Source: CAIWHR01 sp963734055 (GTDB lineage Bacteria; Pseudomonadota; Gammaproteobacteria; Burkholderiales; Casimicrobiaceae). Taken from it: 64,000 nt of DNA. The notes under the pieces were generated by a model, which did not search any database, had not been told where the DNA came from, and saw only the letters and a program-made list of their open reading frames with translations. Position numbers and translations under genes: made by a program. The stretch lies in the NCBI GenBank assembly GCA_963734055.1, contig CAVTFQ010000003.1:186001-250000 (forward strand), given 5' to 3'. Positions 63,775 through 64,000 of this stretch are shown in pieces (the stretch's first letter is position 1; each line of letters begins with the position of its first letter).

Positions 63775-64000
63775 TCAAGGCTGCACGGTGAGCCCCGGCG
63801 GTGGACCGGCCGGCGCGCCGAACGCCGCTTCGAGCTCCGCGACCACGCGCTCGCACTCCTCCGTGTAACGCGGCGAGATGTGGAATGGGACGACGCTCCT
63901 CGCGCCGGCGGCGCGCGCGATCGTTCCGGCCTGCCGTGCGGTCAGGTGGAACTTCCGGGTCGCGTGGTCGGCGTGCTCGTCCGCGAACATCGCTTCGATG
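63775..64000 (-). CDS. RNase Z-like MBL-fold protein, C-terminal fragment
   Basis: The last 74 residues of a protein whose start lies beyond the window. It carries the RNase Z-type ending: HATRKFHLTARQAGTIARAA, then VPFHISPRYTEECERVV with the metal-binding histidine. The preceding residues EAMFADEHADHA fit the family as well. It ends with a short proline-rich tail (PAGPPPGLTVQP). It could be tRNase Z or a related MBL ribonuclease or sulfatase-like hydrolase; the metal motif is outside the window. Confidence 0.8.
   Translation of the reverse strand, partial: IEAMFADEHADHATRKFHLTARQAGTIARAAGARSVVPFHISPRYTEECERVVAELEAAFGAPAGPPPGLTVQP

Overview
The window is a GC-rich chromosomal segment of a betaproteobacterium. 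This is inferred from the gene content (XrtA/PEP-CTERM exopolysaccharide genes, a Na+-NQR operon, a tmRNA tag ending in ALAA, DUF4124, DksA-like and GGDEF proteins) and from the codon bias; no rRNA is present to fix the genus. Genes are dense and mostly in short operons.

Region by region. 1-3775: tail of an exopolysaccharide/PEP-CTERM locus (PrsT-like TPR protein, UDP-sugar dehydrogenase, epimerase, lytic transglycosylase). 3785-24096: housekeeping and envelope genes (trypsin-like protease, YdcF protein with a frameshift, gamma-glutamyltransferase, type II NADH dehydrogenase, M13 peptidase, MarC protein, two YceI proteins, MBL hydrolase, diguanylate cyclase, Mfd, transporter, ManC). Dispersed palindromic repeats sit in several of the gaps. 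24242-24607: tmRNA.

24608-35628: an 11.0-kb genomic island inserted at the 3' end of the tmRNA gene. A 45-bp direct repeat (24584-24628 and 35584-35628, offset exactly 11,000 bp) marks attL and attR, and short GTGGTAAGG repeats near both ends look like integrase arm sites. Cargo: P4-type integrase, HigBA-like toxin-antitoxin pair, AlpA-like regulator, a 1.18-kb gene-free stretch, a second (Integrase_1-type) recombinase, an IS110-family element of IS1111-like layout, and two tandem genes for secreted beta-helix proteins with a 45-bp minisatellite and a C-terminal S74 self-cleaving chaperone domain. The second of these genes is broken twice.

35629-49763: rhodanese, PEP-CTERM protein, orphan nuoB, an ftsH paralogue, a pilin-like protein, Nudix and HPP proteins, then the complete leftward nqrABCDEF operon followed by a CBS-domain gene, apbE and nqrM. 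49764-64000: membrane proteins, two neighbouring secreted proteins sharing a tandem Trp-rich domain, thiol-stress proteins (peroxiredoxin, OsmC), a DksA/TraR-type zinc-finger protein, a DHH phosphoesterase divergent from a PRPP-synthetase paralogue, an 880-residue kinase-like triple fusion, and the end of an RNase Z-like MBL protein.

Functional threads: sodium-coupled respiration (Nqr with its flavin-transfer and iron-delivery maturation factors) coexists with a type II NADH dehydrogenase and an orphan NuoB. Surface polysaccharide precursors (UDP-HexNAc uronate, GDP-mannose) are made at two places. The tmRNA-linked island is the main accessory region.
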